Origin: JAJRXR01 sp041402005
GTDB taxonomy: Bacteria > Planctomycetota > Phycisphaerae > Phycisphaerales > UBA1924
DNA: 64,000 bases
Assembly: GCA_041402005.1 (NCBI GenBank)
Contig: JAWKTB010000002.1
Span: 186,001 to 250,000 of the forward strand
Reading direction: 5' to 3'
This document shows positions 45,501-58,479 of the stretch, in pieces. The notes below the pieces were generated by a model. The model made no database searches. It was not told the origin of the DNA and worked only from the letters and a program-made list of their open reading frames with translations. Each line of letters starts with the position of its first letter. Position 1 is the stretch's first letter. Position numbers and translations under genes: made by a program.

Positions 45501-45999
45501 CGCACACTCCGGCGTCGTCGAGCGCGTGTTCGAGGGGCACATCTATCGAATCACCTGCATCACCCCCATGCCAGGCTCCTCGCGGTTCGTCACCGCTGGC
45601 TTCGATGGCGTGGTCCGCATCTGGGATCCCGATACCTCCCTGCCGATCGCCCAACTCCGCGGGCACGCCGACCGCATCAACGCCATCGCCGTCAGCCCGG
45701 ACGGGCGGACGATCTTCAGCGCCTCATCCGACTACTTCATCCGCCGATGGGGCGCCGTGGGCAATGGCGAGCTCGCGACCCGCCAGGCGGCGTACCGCGA
45801 GGCCCTCGCCCGCCTCCGCCCGCGCGTGGAGTCGATGCTGGACGAGGGCTCGAGCCCGACGCAGGTCGCCGACAAACTCGGATCCGCCCAGTACCTCTTA
45901 CCACGCGAGCGCGAGATCGCCCGCCAGTGCCTGGTGGCGTCCGTCCTGGAGCGTGCGGGGCGCCCCCTCCCATCCGCCGAGGGCGCGACCCCGCCCTGA
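42544..45999 (+). CDS. membrane Ser/Thr protein kinase with WD40 repeats, copy 2
   Basis: An 1151-residue paralogue of kinase 1. Kinase motifs: GRGGMG near 88, VALKI Lys near 109, HRDLKPAN near 205, DFG near 240 and GYMSPEQ in the activation loop. A membrane helix is at about 395-420 (TLVVLVTGVIVASWLAV), followed by Asn/Arg/Ala-rich linker and a C-terminal WD40 propeller (DAPMCVAFSPDGRTLLTAGQD, INAIAVSPDGRTIFSASSD). After the propeller there is an extra C-terminal helical tail of about 80 residues (LRPRVESMLDEGSSPTQ), absent from copy 1. Kinase residues are intact, so it should be active. Its gene is followed 168 bases later by the second Gly-rich secreted protein. Confidence 0.9.
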   Translation: MSSVRTRRSLELFDEVCDLDPQARARILDARRQSEPAIVEEVERLLKADADDGPLEPGDGIQLLATQLGVQGAPSGRVGRYQIIREIGRGGMGVVFEAEQDDPKRRVALKIMRDSFASTETKRRFRREATILGKLQHPGIAHVYEAQPSASADAGWPYIAMELIDGLPIDTFADKNSLGTRERMELVARACDAVQHAHQRGILHRDLKPANVLVTRDAAADTGGARRTGGADAIGQPKLLDFGVAGLDPGEHTQSIGHTRSGQVIGTLGYMSPEQLAGDPSRIDTRTDVYSLGVMLYRMLSGRLPHDPPSTFKSGEFDPSAVRDAPRLGTIDRRLRGDVETIVAKAIETDPERRYASASEFAEDIRRFLRDEPIVARPATMLYQLRKMARRNRPAVLGAATTLVVLVTGVIVASWLAVYATREEAAARAARINSDRAAYRAGISAAAASLRENDVAGARRFLDATPAPMRGWEHDHLLSRLDESIASAPHPTDAESRAIMSPTHVPGMGWVSGRAFHVALVSSGGLSVTSYDRDTLEPLGSWSIDEAKLVGHTPEGDALIASPLTGRLSRHDVATGEVLEETFLPPERLGALLLGKSVVPSLDALCELASAYFPEWLGERRDPFEFGPNGRWIAIASQTRLRAVTTDAGTTLDLGSHPEGFSDLAFSPDGRLLAGVTLRRRIAVFDMDHAGEPLWVRDEAHTDAPMCVAFSPDGRTLLTAGQDRVLRLWDAQTGRPQGLLTGHLGTVFAAAWSADGSRIYSADLDTARAWDPRAAADPSVLRGHDGPVLRLELSSDGGVLVSSSSDVMLWDAHTGLPFAHVPVPSGVIAQTRLAISPDNSRLVVRSVPLEQDTQVIELWSLRTGEFLARRELSYEPSSPAAFRFSPDGTSILIGGLSGLVLDAANLDSTGELPESASLAVHPETGQLVRESSDGISYLTESSHGHWRAGARAAAYPGVVSRGIWSFIDGGRRVLIARDDATIDLVDAHSGVVERVFEGHIYRITCITPMPGSSRFVTAGFDGVVRIWDPDTSLPIAQLRGHADRINAIAVSPDGRTIFSASSDYFIRRWGAVGNGELATRQAAYREALARLRPRVESMLDEGSSPTQVADKLGSAQYLLPREREIARQCLVASVLERAGRPLPSAEGATPP

Positions 46000-46167
46000 G
46001 AGGGTGATGGTGGTCCGCCGCGGCATTTCGAGCCGCCCCAGCCTCATTTTTGGAAATCCATCCGCCCCGGTGGCGTCGCCCGCGCGCCTTTCCCGTGGTC
46101 CTGGTGACGCCGCCCCGCACCCAAGGGGAGACGGCCGCGCCTCACCAAGGGGAAAGGACCCATCGTC

Positions 46168-49021
46168 ATGCGAACACGAACGAACCGACGGATCCTGGCG
46201 ACGGCGTTGATCGCCGGCTCGCCCTGGCTCGCCTCGACCGCGACGGCCCAGCCCGTGCTGGCCTGCTCGGGCTCCATCTCCTACATCGGCCATCAGGCGC
46301 AGGACTTCATCATCCCGGACATCCCGGGCGCCAGACTCCAGTTCCACGTGCATGGCGCCGACGGCGGGTTCGCCCACTGGATCTCCTGCGTCACCTATCG
46401 CGGGGGCGAGGGCGCGGGCGTGACGATGAGCGTTCCCATCGGGAACGGGCCGGGCGAGATCCGCCCCGGCGGCCTGATCCGCTTCATCATCGGCGAGCAG
46501 GGTGAGAGCCAGAATACGGCGGGGGTGTACGCGGCCGGGGGCCTTGGAGGTGGGGGGCGGGGGCTCGGGTGTGCTCTACACCCCAACCGGCAATCCCGAC
46601 GCCCCCAACAGCCAGTGGATCCCCCTGGCTGTCGCCGGTGGCGGTGGCGGGGGCCGGGCGGACCTAATTCTGAACGCCATCTGCTTTGGCGGCAGCACCG
46701 GCAATGGCGGGGGGCTCAGGAACTGCGACGACCCGCTCACTCCCTGTGGACAAGCCTTCGGCGGCAGCCCGGGCGCCGGGGCAGGCGGGGGCCTCTTCCA
46801 GGCGGCCAGCCATGGGTTCGTCGGCTACGAAGGTATCAATGGCAAGATCGGCTTCCCGGATGGCGGCGACGGCGGCCAGCAGATCGGCACTTTGAGAGGA
46901 GCCGACGGCGGGTGGGGCTGTGGCGGCGGCGGCGCCGCCTGTGGCGCCTACCGCGGTGAGTCCGTGTGGATCGAGGATGAGGGCGCCGGAGGCGGCGGCT
47001 ACCAGGGCGGCGAGCCCTCTGGCGGCGGCGGAACCTCCTACATCAACCTCGACTACGCCCTCGCCGGCGACATCTACGCCGACTCGCACGAGGCCAACCA
47101 CGGCTACGCCTTTTATCTCATCGACGCCGACGTCCACAACGACCACCCCGCCGACGCCGTCGCCCTGATCGACGGTGACGAGCGACACGGCAACGCCCAC
47201 TGCGGCGCAACGCCGACGGATGAACCCATCTGCGGCATCTTCCCCGGCGAGGACGACGTCTGGTACACGTACACCAACACCACCCTCTGCGATATCGACC
47301 TCACCGTCTCGATCTCCCAGGGGACCGCACGGATCGAGGGCTACGACGTCGGTGACCCGGTGGACCTTCAGAACTGCCGCACGATCAACGACGACGTGAC
47401 CAGCCCGTACCTCGACACGCTCACCCCAGGCCAGACCGTCTACTTCCGCGTGCGATCGATCGACCCACACGGGTTCACGCTCCTCCCGTCCTCCGCGTTC
47501 ACCCCGGGCCAGCTCGACTGCGACAATGACGGCATCCCAGACGCCTGCGACACGCTCGACGATTGCCGCCCACCCAACGACGACGTCTCCGGTGCGATCC
47601 TGGTCGCCGAGGGCTCGTACGACTTCGACATGAGCTACTCGACCGTGCAAAGCCAGTTCGCCGACCCGGCCTGCAACACCCTCGAGACCACCGGCGACAT
47701 CTGGTTCAAGTTCGCAGCGCCCTCGGACGGGCAGCTGCTGGTCCGGGAGCGTTACACCACCGACCAGGAGCGTGACGACCGCGGCATCGCCGTCTACTCG
47801 AGTGATCTGCTCGCCGAGATCACGTGCGACGTGAACGAGAACGCCCCGTACTACCACGCCAACTCGGCCGTCTTCCTGCCCATGTCCGCCCACGACACGG
47901 TCTACATCCGCGTCTTCAGCCGGGGCGAGCCCTCCGGGACCCACGCCACGCTCGACATCGATTTCGACGAGAGCTTCCCCAATGACAACTGGTGGACCGC
48001 GACCGAGGTCGTCCTCCCGCACAGCACGTCGGAGACGTTCATCTACAACCTCTTCACCGCCCGCCGGGACGCCTCGTACCAGCCGAGCTGCCGCGAGCAG
48101 GTCGAGGACATCGACGCGTGGTACGAGTACTTCACCTCCCCGGGCGGCCCGGTGGTCTTCACCCCCGAGGTCGGCCAGACCCTCACCGTCTATCAGGACG
48201 GCTTCTCCGGACCTGGCGCCGAAATCGCCTGCCTCCGCCCAACCACCACCGGCGAGTCGATTACGCTCGACCTCTTGAGCGCCACGACCGTCTGGGTGCG
48301 CGTCGGCGACACCTGGTCCCCCTCCTCCGACGTCGATCGGACACTCACGATCGAAACGCTCTGCTTCGACGGTCCCGATTCTGACGGCGACGGCACGCCC
48401 GACGCCTGCGAACTCGACTGCGACGCCAGCGGCGTCGCCGACGAGATCGAGAACACCGTCGCCAACGCGATCGATCTGGGTCTGATCGCCCAGCCGGGCA
48501 CGGTCCACCTCGACACCCTCTCGAGCGGGTTCAACACCGAGCTTGCGCTGTGGGACGAATCAGGCGCTCTGCTGGCCACCAACGACGACGCCGCCCCAGC
48601 CAATCCGCCGCTCCCGGCCATCCGCCAGAGCCTGATCGTCATGGATCTTGGCGAGGGGGTGTACACCCTCGCCGCGACCGGGCACGACTTCGAGTTCAGC
48701 GAAGGCTTCACCGCCACCACCGTCTCCGACGAGTGCACCACGGGCGGCTCGCTCGCCCTCACGATCGAGGGTGTCACGCACGTCTCCACGCAGCTCTCGC
48801 AGGGGCGGGTACAGTTCTACACCTTCAGAGTCGGGCCACAGGCATGCAGCCCGGCTGACATCGCCGAGCCCTATGGTCAGCTCGACTTCTCCGACGTCGT
48901 CACGTACCTCATGGCGTTCGGCATGGAGGACCCAGGCGCCGACTTCGCCGAGCCCTTCGACTCTCTTGACTTCTCCGACGTCATCGAGTTCCTCGTGCTC
49001 TTCGCCGCCGGCTGCCCGTAA
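46168..49021 (+). pseudogene. secreted Gly-rich dockerin-like protein, interrupted by one-base frameshift
   Basis: Two overlapping frames together encode one protein. The first (46168 onward) gives a signal peptide (TALIAGSPWLASTATA) and the start of a Gly-rich domain, then reads out of frame. The second (coding frame of 46502-49021) continues from SGVLYTPTGNP to two C-terminal dockerin-like repeats (YGQLDFSDVVTYL, FDSLDFSDVIEFL, ending AAGCP). The break lies at the G6 tract 46552-46557. Removing one G gives a continuous 950-residue product, the same length as the paralogue at 34785-37637, and a sensible GGGGGSGVLY junction. It may be a sequencing error, a recent mutation or a phase-variable tract. 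The ATG at 46168 has AAAGGA about nine bases upstream. Confidence 0.75.
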
Positions 49022-49054
49022 CGGCGACGGCGCATCGCCATCACTCGACACAAC

Positions 49055-49089
49055 GACGGTCAGCCGGGAACGGCTGGCCGTCTCTTCTT
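49055..49089 (+). terminator. intrinsic terminator after the secreted-protein gene
   Basis: A 12-bp stem, GACGGTCAGCCG (49055-49066) and CGGCTGGCCGTC (49071-49082), with one G-T wobble, a GGAA tetraloop and a T-rich tail (TCTTCTTT overlapping the stem end). It lies 34 bases after the stop at 49021 and faces the end of the convergent metal-efflux operon. Confidence 0.85.
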
Positions 49090-49302
49090 TCATATTTGCG
49101 AAGGTTCGGTGAATGCGGCGGGGTCGGCGCAGAACGTGTCCGCGCAGCGTGTGCTGCAGAAGAGGTATCGGCGCCGGTCGTGCGTGATCGACGCAGCCTC
49201 GCGGCCCGGGTGAACGGACATGCCGCACACCGGGTCGCGTCGGGGTGTCTCTGGGTCGTTCCGCGTGCGTCTCAGGGTCGGGCGCGTCGGGGGCTGGGTC
49301 AC
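49090..49302 (-). CDS. small YHS-domain metal-binding protein
   Basis: A 70-residue protein. The GTG at 49302 overlaps the stop of the membrane-protein gene (GTGA), which I prefer to the much longer frame from 49647 that is a shadow of that gene. After a basic 20-residue N-terminus comes a complete YHS domain (about 23-64): DPVCGMSV, then RRYLFCSTRCADTFCADPAAF. The Cys residues in DPVCGM and CSTRC are the usual metal ligands. YHS domains accompany copper and heavy-metal transporters. It is the last gene of the efflux operon and is probably cytoplasmic, as no signal peptide is seen. Confidence 0.8.
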   Translation of the reverse strand: MTQPPTRPTLRRTRNDPETPRRDPVCGMSVHPGREAASITHDRRRYLFCSTRCADTFCADPAAFTEPSQI

Positions 49303-49613
49303 CGCCAGGCGTAGTGGTCCAGGCCGAAGACGAGGGCGCCGCCAAAGAACCCGGTGGCGCAGACGAGGAGTGTGGAGACGAGGAGGGCGACGCGGAAGGC
49401 GGTCCTCGGGTGGGGCGCCGCCGCGGCGCGCGATGCGCGTGCGAGCATGACGAGCGCGCCCAGGCTGGCGGCGGCGGTCACGACGCCGAGCCAGCGGTGG
49501 ACGACTTGAAGCCTGTTGTCGTCGCTCTCGGGCGCAGTCTGCCCCAGCGTCGGCACGACGGCGAGGACGATGATGACAATGCCGGGCCACGCCCGCTCCA
49601 ACGATGAGGACAC
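49299..49613 (-). CDS. DUF2231-like small membrane protein
   Basis: A 104-residue protein; GTG start at 49613 with GGAG eight bases upstream. It has three hydrophobic helices: residues about 10-25, 44-60 and 73-92. Conserved-looking residues are VVHRWLG near 37-43 and GGALVFGLDHYAW at the C-terminus, the type of motif seen in DUF2231 and cytochrome b561-like membrane proteins, where His may bind haem. It lies between the four-repeat metal-binding protein and the YHS gene in the same operon. A role in metal handling or redox is inferred from context. Confidence 0.7.
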   Translation of the reverse strand: MSSSLERAWPGIVIIVLAVVPTLGQTAPESDDNRLQVVHRWLGVVTAAASLGALVMLARASRAAAAPHPRTAFRVALLVSTLLVCATGFFGGALVFGLDHYAWR

Positions 49614-49643
49614 GGAATCTGCTCCACGCGGGAAGAAGATCGC

Positions 49644-50641
49644 TCAATCATCATGATGGCCGTGATGCTCGTCCCCGTCACGGGCGTCATCGTCGGCGTG
49701 CTCGCCGTGATGGGCGTCCTCGGCGGGCCGGAACATCCCCTTGTCGTGCCAGGCGGCGTCGACGAGCGCGAGGTACCTCCCCGGATCGGCCCGGACCTTG
49801 GGCTCGCACTTGGGGCAGCACAGGCGGATCAGGCGCCCGGCGACGACGATCTCGTCCGGATCGCCCATCGCGCCCAGCTTGCCCCCGGAGACGACGCACG
49901 TGTCGAGGGGGTAGTCGGCGCGCTGGGCGAGTGCGGCGGCCTCGTCGAGCTTGGCCATGAATGCGGCAGGGTCGGACGCCACCTTCCGCCGGCACTTGTT
50001 GCAGCAGAGACGGACGAGGCGGTTGGCGATGACGGCGTTGATCGCGATGTCCTCGCCGTTCTCGGTGAGGGACTCGCCGGAGACGATGCACGTGGCGACG
50101 GGGTAATAGGGGAGTTGGTCACGGACGATCATCTCGTCGATCTTCTTCCAGTACCGGGGCATGTCAGCTTCAAAATCTCCGATGCAGCTGTCGCAGCAGA
50201 AGCGGACCTCGCGCCCTTCGTAGGTCTTGACCACGGGGTCGCCCATCTCGCCGAGCTTGTCGCCCGAGACGGGGCAGACGGCGAGGGGATAGGGAGCAGG
50301 CATCGCGGGCGCAATGTCGGCGGGCTGGGCGTCGGGCTGGTTGTCGATGTGGGTGGTATCGAGGCCGGCCTTGGCGGCGGCGACGAAGGCGTCCTTGCTG
50401 GCGTCACTCCAAGCGAGGAAGTCCGGGCCGCAGCTCTCGCAGCAGAGCCCGATGGTGGCGCCCTTGTACTCGACCGTGCCCGCGGACTCCACAACCGGCT
50501 CCTTGCCAATGGGGCACATCGCGTTGACGGGCTTGGCGGTCTGCGCGGCGTGGTGGGCGGCGTGCGGGTCGTCGTGCTGGGCGAGCGCAGGCGAGGCCGT
50601 GAGCGCAGAGCAGGTGAGAACGGTGGCGAGGCAGACGCTTC

Positions 50642-50645
<4 letters not shown>
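49644..50645 (-). CDS. exported protein with four YHS/TRASH-like Cys repeats and His-rich tail
   Basis: A 333-residue protein. I chose the ATG at 50645, whose ATGA overlaps the CusA-like stop and which has GGGAG nearby; the longer frame lacks homology. A signal peptide (about 1-23, ending SPALAQ) is followed by a His-rich stretch. Four Cys repeats follow at 44-72, 124-154, 186-218 and 250-280, each with C-x2-3-G at the start and CC-x2-C at the end (CCESC, CCDSC, CCNKC, CCPKC). The spacer between them has a conserved helix. The C-terminus is very His/Asp-rich (HHGEHADDDARD, then HHGHHDD). It is probably a periplasmic metal-binding or metal-delivery protein for the adjacent copper efflux pump. 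Confidence 0.8.
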
Positions 50646-54446
<3,801 letters not shown>

Positions 54447-54454
<8 letters not shown>

Positions 54455-56435
54455 GGCCGCGCTCCCCGCCGAGCGTGTCTGCCGCCCGAGGCCCGAATGT
54501 CTCACGCACCGCGCCGCAGGTGAGCATCTCCGCGCCAAAGTACGGGTTGTCGACGATATCGCCGCGCTGCACCCAGTCAGCGCCCCGCATGTCGAATGCC
54601 ATGGGGCAGTGCACGAGGCGCCAGGTCTCGTCGCCGCCGTGCCCGAACGCCCGGAGCAGCGCAATCACACCCTGGCTCTGCCGGTCAAAGGCACTGCGAG
54701 CGTCATCGAGTGTCACCGCGGGCGCGCCTGCCTCGAGCAGCGCCCCCGCGCGCTGCCAATCCGCCAACGCCTCGTCTGCCAGTCGAGGAGCATCCACCGC
54801 TGCGACCGCTTCGCGCAATCTGACGGCGGCCATCAGGTAGTTCTCGATGTCGTCGTCCGCAAGACTCTCCTGAACGTCGAGGTAGGCGGTGTAGACAGGA
54901 TCGAGGTCTGCCCTGAACGATGCCGGCGACGAGACCTGCTCATCCGCGATCTCATCCCGCGGCGTCATCATGCTCGGCTTGGCCATGATCTGCATCGCGC
55001 TGTCCACACGGAACGCGCCATGCACCACCACGCGCTCGCCCTCGCGCAGCCCCTCGCGGACGACGTAGAAGTCCCCCGCCCGCGGCCCGAGCGTGACCTG
55101 GCGCCCCTCGTACGTCGGACGCTCCGCCCCCTCGACGGCGACGTACACCACCGACCGCCGACCGGTGAACAGCACCGCCGTCTTCGGGATCACCAGAGGC
55201 TCGTGCGCCGCCGCGGGATCACCCACCACGCCCAGCGACTCGGCGGGGACCAGATCCATCCCGCAGATGTCGCAAAAGCCCGGCGCCCGCTTCACGACGG
55301 TCGGGTGCATCGGGCATACCCACTCTCCCGCCAGGTCGTCACCCACGACGGCGCCGCCCTCCGCCACCCGCGGACGCGCCACCGCCGACGCGAACATGCC
55401 CGGCTTGAGGCGCCGGTCGGCGTTGTCCACCGCGACGCGCACCGCGGCCGTGCGCGTCCGCTCGTCCACCATTGGTTCGATGAACGAGATGCGTCCCTCG
55501 AATGTCTCGCCGGGGTGCGCTTCGACCGTGAATGCCACGCGCTGCCCCCAGCGCAGCAGCGGGAGCTGCGACTCGTACGCCTCCAGGTCCAGCCACAGAC
55601 GCGACAGGTCCGCGACCGTCGCGATCGCCTGGCCCGTCTTGAGGTAGTCCCCCTCCCGGGCCGCCAGGTCGGTCACCACGCCGGAGATCGGCGAGTAGAT
55701 CGTCAGCCGGTCCGAGTTGTACTCGCCCCGCTCGACGGACCCGATCTGCTCGCTGGTCAGCCCGAAAAGGCGCAGCTTCTCGCGGGCCGCGGTGAGCGTG
55801 TCCTCGGTCGCCGCGCGCATGATCTCGCTCTCGCCCGCGTCGTGCGCCGCCGCCTCGCTGGCCTGGCGCAGCTCCCCGAACGCCGCCAGCAGCTCCGGGC
55901 TGTACACCTCCGCGAGGTGGTCCCCCTTCGCGACCGGCACGCCCATGTAGTTCACGAACAGGCGGTCGATCCGCCCAGGGAAGTACGCCGTCAGGCGCGC
56001 CACGGACGTCTGGTCGTACGTCACCTTGCCGTACAGGCGGACCTCCGCCGTCGGGAAGAACCGGCGCACGGGCGCTGTCTCCACGCGGCTCTCCTCCGCG
56101 CCGACCTCGCTCAGCGTGATCCGATCGTCCGCGCCGGCGTCCCCCATGCCCGACGTGACCGGGATCAGGTCCATGAAGCAGATCGGGCACTTCGCGTTGG
56201 GGTCGGTCAGACGCACCGACGGGTGCATCGAACAGGTGTAGTACTGGATGCCGCCGGCTTTCTGCGCCGCCTCGCCGCCGGCCTGGGGCGTCTCGTCGGG
56301 CGCCTCGCTTCGCGGCGAGCCGATCCTGAACCCGACCCACAGCGCCACGACGATCAGCGCCAGGGCGATCCCCGCCCCCGCGTGCCGCCAGACCCAAGCG
56401 AACACACGGCGTGTTGAATCCATGAAACCGCTCAT
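54447..56435 (-). CDS. cusB: CusB-like periplasmic adaptor with two metal-binding domains
   Basis: A 662-residue membrane-fusion protein; the ATG at 56435 overlaps the TolC-like stop (ATGA). It has one N-terminal membrane helix (about 18-37) and then a heavy-metal-binding domain (TCSMHPSV...CPICFMDLIP, from C68). The adaptor core follows with coiled-coil hairpin and barrel (VTYDQTSVARLTAYFPGRID; GVVTDLAAREGDYLKTGQ). A second heavy-metal-binding domain (VCPMHPTV...CDICGMDL) lies near 370-400. The C-terminus is a DUF3347-like copper-binding domain ending with FDMRGADWVQRG and NPYFGAEMLTCG. It links the pump to the outer-membrane channel and probably captures metal in the periplasm. Confidence 0.9.
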
Positions 56436-57850
56436 GGCGTGGCCTCCCTCGCCCCGCCAGCGGCGGCGTCACGCGTCGCCGCGGGCGACCCGATCAGGGT
56501 GGTCAGGTGCGACAGCGCCCTGCCCCGGTCCGCCCGGGCGCGCTCCTGCGCGATCGCGAACTCCAGCAGCGTCCGCTCCGTGTCGAGCAGGTCGAGGAAG
56601 TCCGTCTCCCCAGCCCGAAACCCCGTCAGCGACGCCCGGAGCGACTCCTGCGCCTTCGGGATCAGCGTGTTCTCGTACAGACGCACGCGCCGGTCCGCGT
56701 CCATGTGCTCGAACCAGGCCCGGTGCACCTCCGCGGCGATCCGGTTGGCCTCGCCCGCCCGCTCGTGCGAGACGGCAAGGCGTCTGGCGACCGACTCGCG
56801 CACGCCCGCCTCGTACTTCTCCCTCCAGATGGGCAGGCTGATACCAAAGCTGAGCATGATCGGGTCGTCGCCGCTCTCGGGAATCGGGCCCGCCGGGGAG
56901 TCGCCTGTGACGATGTAGTCCAGCCCGAGCGTCAGCCCGGGCATCCCGTCCTTGCGCGCAACCTCCGTCATCGCCCGCTCCGCCTCCGCTTCCTCGTCCA
57001 TCGCGAGTAGACCGGGGTTCGAGCGCATCGCCAGTTCGGCCAACTCATCGGCGCCCGCCGCGACGACCCGCTCGGGCAAGCCCGTGATGGGCGGGACTTC
57101 CGCCGATGCGGGTCGGTTGAGCGCGGCGTTCAGCGCCGCCGCGTACGACGGACGCATCGCGCGAAGCTGCGCCATCCGATCTTCCAGCAACCCCAGCTCA
57201 ACCTGCACGCGGATCAGCTCCGGATGCGTCCCCGCGCCGACGCGGTACCGCGCCCGCACCACCTCCTCGAACGAGCGCAACAAGTCCAGGTTCTCCCCCG
57301 TGATCTTCGTCACTGCGTCGAGGTACGCCAGCTCGTAGAGCGTCGAGAGCACCCGGTCGGTCACACCCAGCCCGGCGTCCTGGAACCGCCGCCACGCCGC
57401 CAGCGCCGACCGCGATGCCGCGTCCCGGCGCGCGCCCAGCGTCCCGGGCCACGGGAAAGACTGCTGCACGCCGACCCTGGCCTGCTGCGGCCCGACCCTC
57501 GTCTCGACCTCGTCCACAAAAAATCCGACGCTCAGGCGGGGATCAGGCAGGGCGCCGACCTGGGGAAGCCGCTCGCCCGCCGCCAGCCAGCGCTGGTACG
57601 CCGCCTCGACCTCCGGGCTGTGAAAGAGCGCGTAGGCGACGTACTCGCCCGGAGTGGACTCTGGCCCCAACACCGGCGCGGGTAGGTCGCCAACATCGGG
57701 ACCGAACGCGGACGCTCGCCGGGCTTTGGCCGGCATGTCAGCGCTTCGTGTTTGCCGCGCCTCAGCGCGTGGGTGCAGCGGGGAGGCGCACCCGCCCGGC
57801 AACGCCGCGATCGCCGCACACACGGCGCACGCGAGATATCGCGATGTCAT
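56432..57850 (-). CDS. cusC: TolC-like outer-membrane efflux protein
   Basis: A 472-residue protein. I chose the ATG at 57850 because AGGAG lies seven bases upstream; the frame extends to 57907. The N-terminus (YLACAVCAAIAALPGGC) looks like a lipoprotein signal with a slightly unusual lipobox (P at -3) before C21. The remainder is Ala/Leu/Arg/Glu-rich long helices of the outer membrane efflux protein (OEP) family: LPQVGALPDPRLSVGFFVDE, LYELAYLDAVTKITGENLDLL, and the repeat-related SLTGFRAGETDFLDLLDTERTLLEFAIAQ near the end. It should form the outer-membrane exit duct for the Cus-like pump. The 91-base gap to the upstream small gene may hold a ribosome binding site only. Confidence 0.88.
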   Translation of the reverse strand: MTSRYLACAVCAAIAALPGGCASPLHPRAEARQTRSADMPAKARRASAFGPDVGDLPAPVLGPESTPGEYVAYALFHSPEVEAAYQRWLAAGERLPQVGALPDPRLSVGFFVDEVETRVGPQQARVGVQQSFPWPGTLGARRDAASRSALAAWRRFQDAGLGVTDRVLSTLYELAYLDAVTKITGENLDLLRSFEEVVRARYRVGAGTHPELIRVQVELGLLEDRMAQLRAMRPSYAAALNAALNRPASAEVPPITGLPERVVAAGADELAELAMRSNPGLLAMDEEAEAERAMTEVARKDGMPGLTLGLDYIVTGDSPAGPIPESGDDPIMLSFGISLPIWREKYEAGVRESVARRLAVSHERAGEANRIAAEVHRAWFEHMDADRRVRLYENTLIPKAQESLRASLTGFRAGETDFLDLLDTERTLLEFAIAQERARADRGRALSHLTTLIGSPAATRDAAAGGAREATP

Positions 57851-57941
57851 CTGAGGACTCCTGGTTTCGGCTTGACGTGATCCGACGCCTCGGCGGTCGA
57901 TCGGCACGCGGTGCGCGCACCGATACCGCTTGGGCTTGGAC

Positions 57942-58337
57942 CTACGTTCGCCAGATACCCAGGAAAGCCCGGACCTCGTTGTGGGACAGGCTCGACAGCG
58001 CGCCCGAGGCCACCGGCTCGGGTTGCCGGACGTCCGTAGCTTGACGGAGAACCTCGACGCCCGCGTGACCGCCAGTCAAGGAGCGAGCCGGCGCGTCTTG
58101 GATGGGGCGCGGGTCCGGCGTGTCATCGGGGCGCGGCGCGTCCTTGGGCGCCGCGCACACGCACGCTCCTCCGCTGTGTCGGCAGACCGTCTCAGCGATG
58201 CGCTGCCCGCAGCAAGTGGTCCTGATCTCGACGGCGCAGCAGGGCTTCACCCCACAACCGGCTGCATCCACCCTGGCGGCCAGCATCTGGCCGGGCTGGA
58301 TCAGGAGCAGCACGATGGCGAGCAGGCGAAGGCCCAT
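57942..58337 (-). CDS. small exported Cys-rich protein leading the metal-efflux operon
   Basis: A 131-residue protein with an N-terminal hydrophobic signal (MGLRLLAIVLLLIQPGQMLA). Eight Cys residues follow in the first half (AGCGVKPCCAVEIRTTCCG, CRHSGGACVC), suited to binding copper or to forming disulfides. The C-terminal half is Pro/Asp-rich and ends with a helical SLSHNEVRAFLGIWRT. It is the first gene of the minus-strand efflux set, 91 bases before the TolC-like gene. A role in metal sensing or sequestration is inferred from the Cys content and position. No family is recognised. Confidence 0.6.
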   Translation of the reverse strand: MGLRLLAIVLLLIQPGQMLAARVDAAGCGVKPCCAVEIRTTCCGQRIAETVCRHSGGACVCAAPKDAPRPDDTPDPRPIQDAPARSLTGGHAGVEVLRQATDVRQPEPVASGALSSLSHNEVRAFLGIWRT

Positions 58338-58460
58338 GTCACAGGATGATATCGGCCTGGCGGACCACTATTCCGAGGGCGCCGGTCAAGGAAGGATCCT
58401 GATCAGACTATCGGAACCTCCCCCCACGACCTCCTGCCCCCCCCTGCAATCCCACCCATT

Positions 58461-58479
58461 CGCCCCCATACTGGGGGCG
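58461..58479. repeat. perfect 19-bp palindrome at the methyltransferase start
   Basis: CGCCCCCA (58461-58468), spacer TAC, TGGGGGCG (58472-58479): 8-bp perfect arms ending on the first base of the GTG start codon. It may be an operator for autoregulation or may occlude the start in mRNA. The 141-base divergent gap 58338-58478 holds no gene. Confidence 0.4.

Noticed and set aside
49303..49647. Longer frame for the YHS protein
   Set aside because: This part is the shadow of the membrane-protein gene 49299-49613; the GTGA overlap gives a compact 70-residue start.
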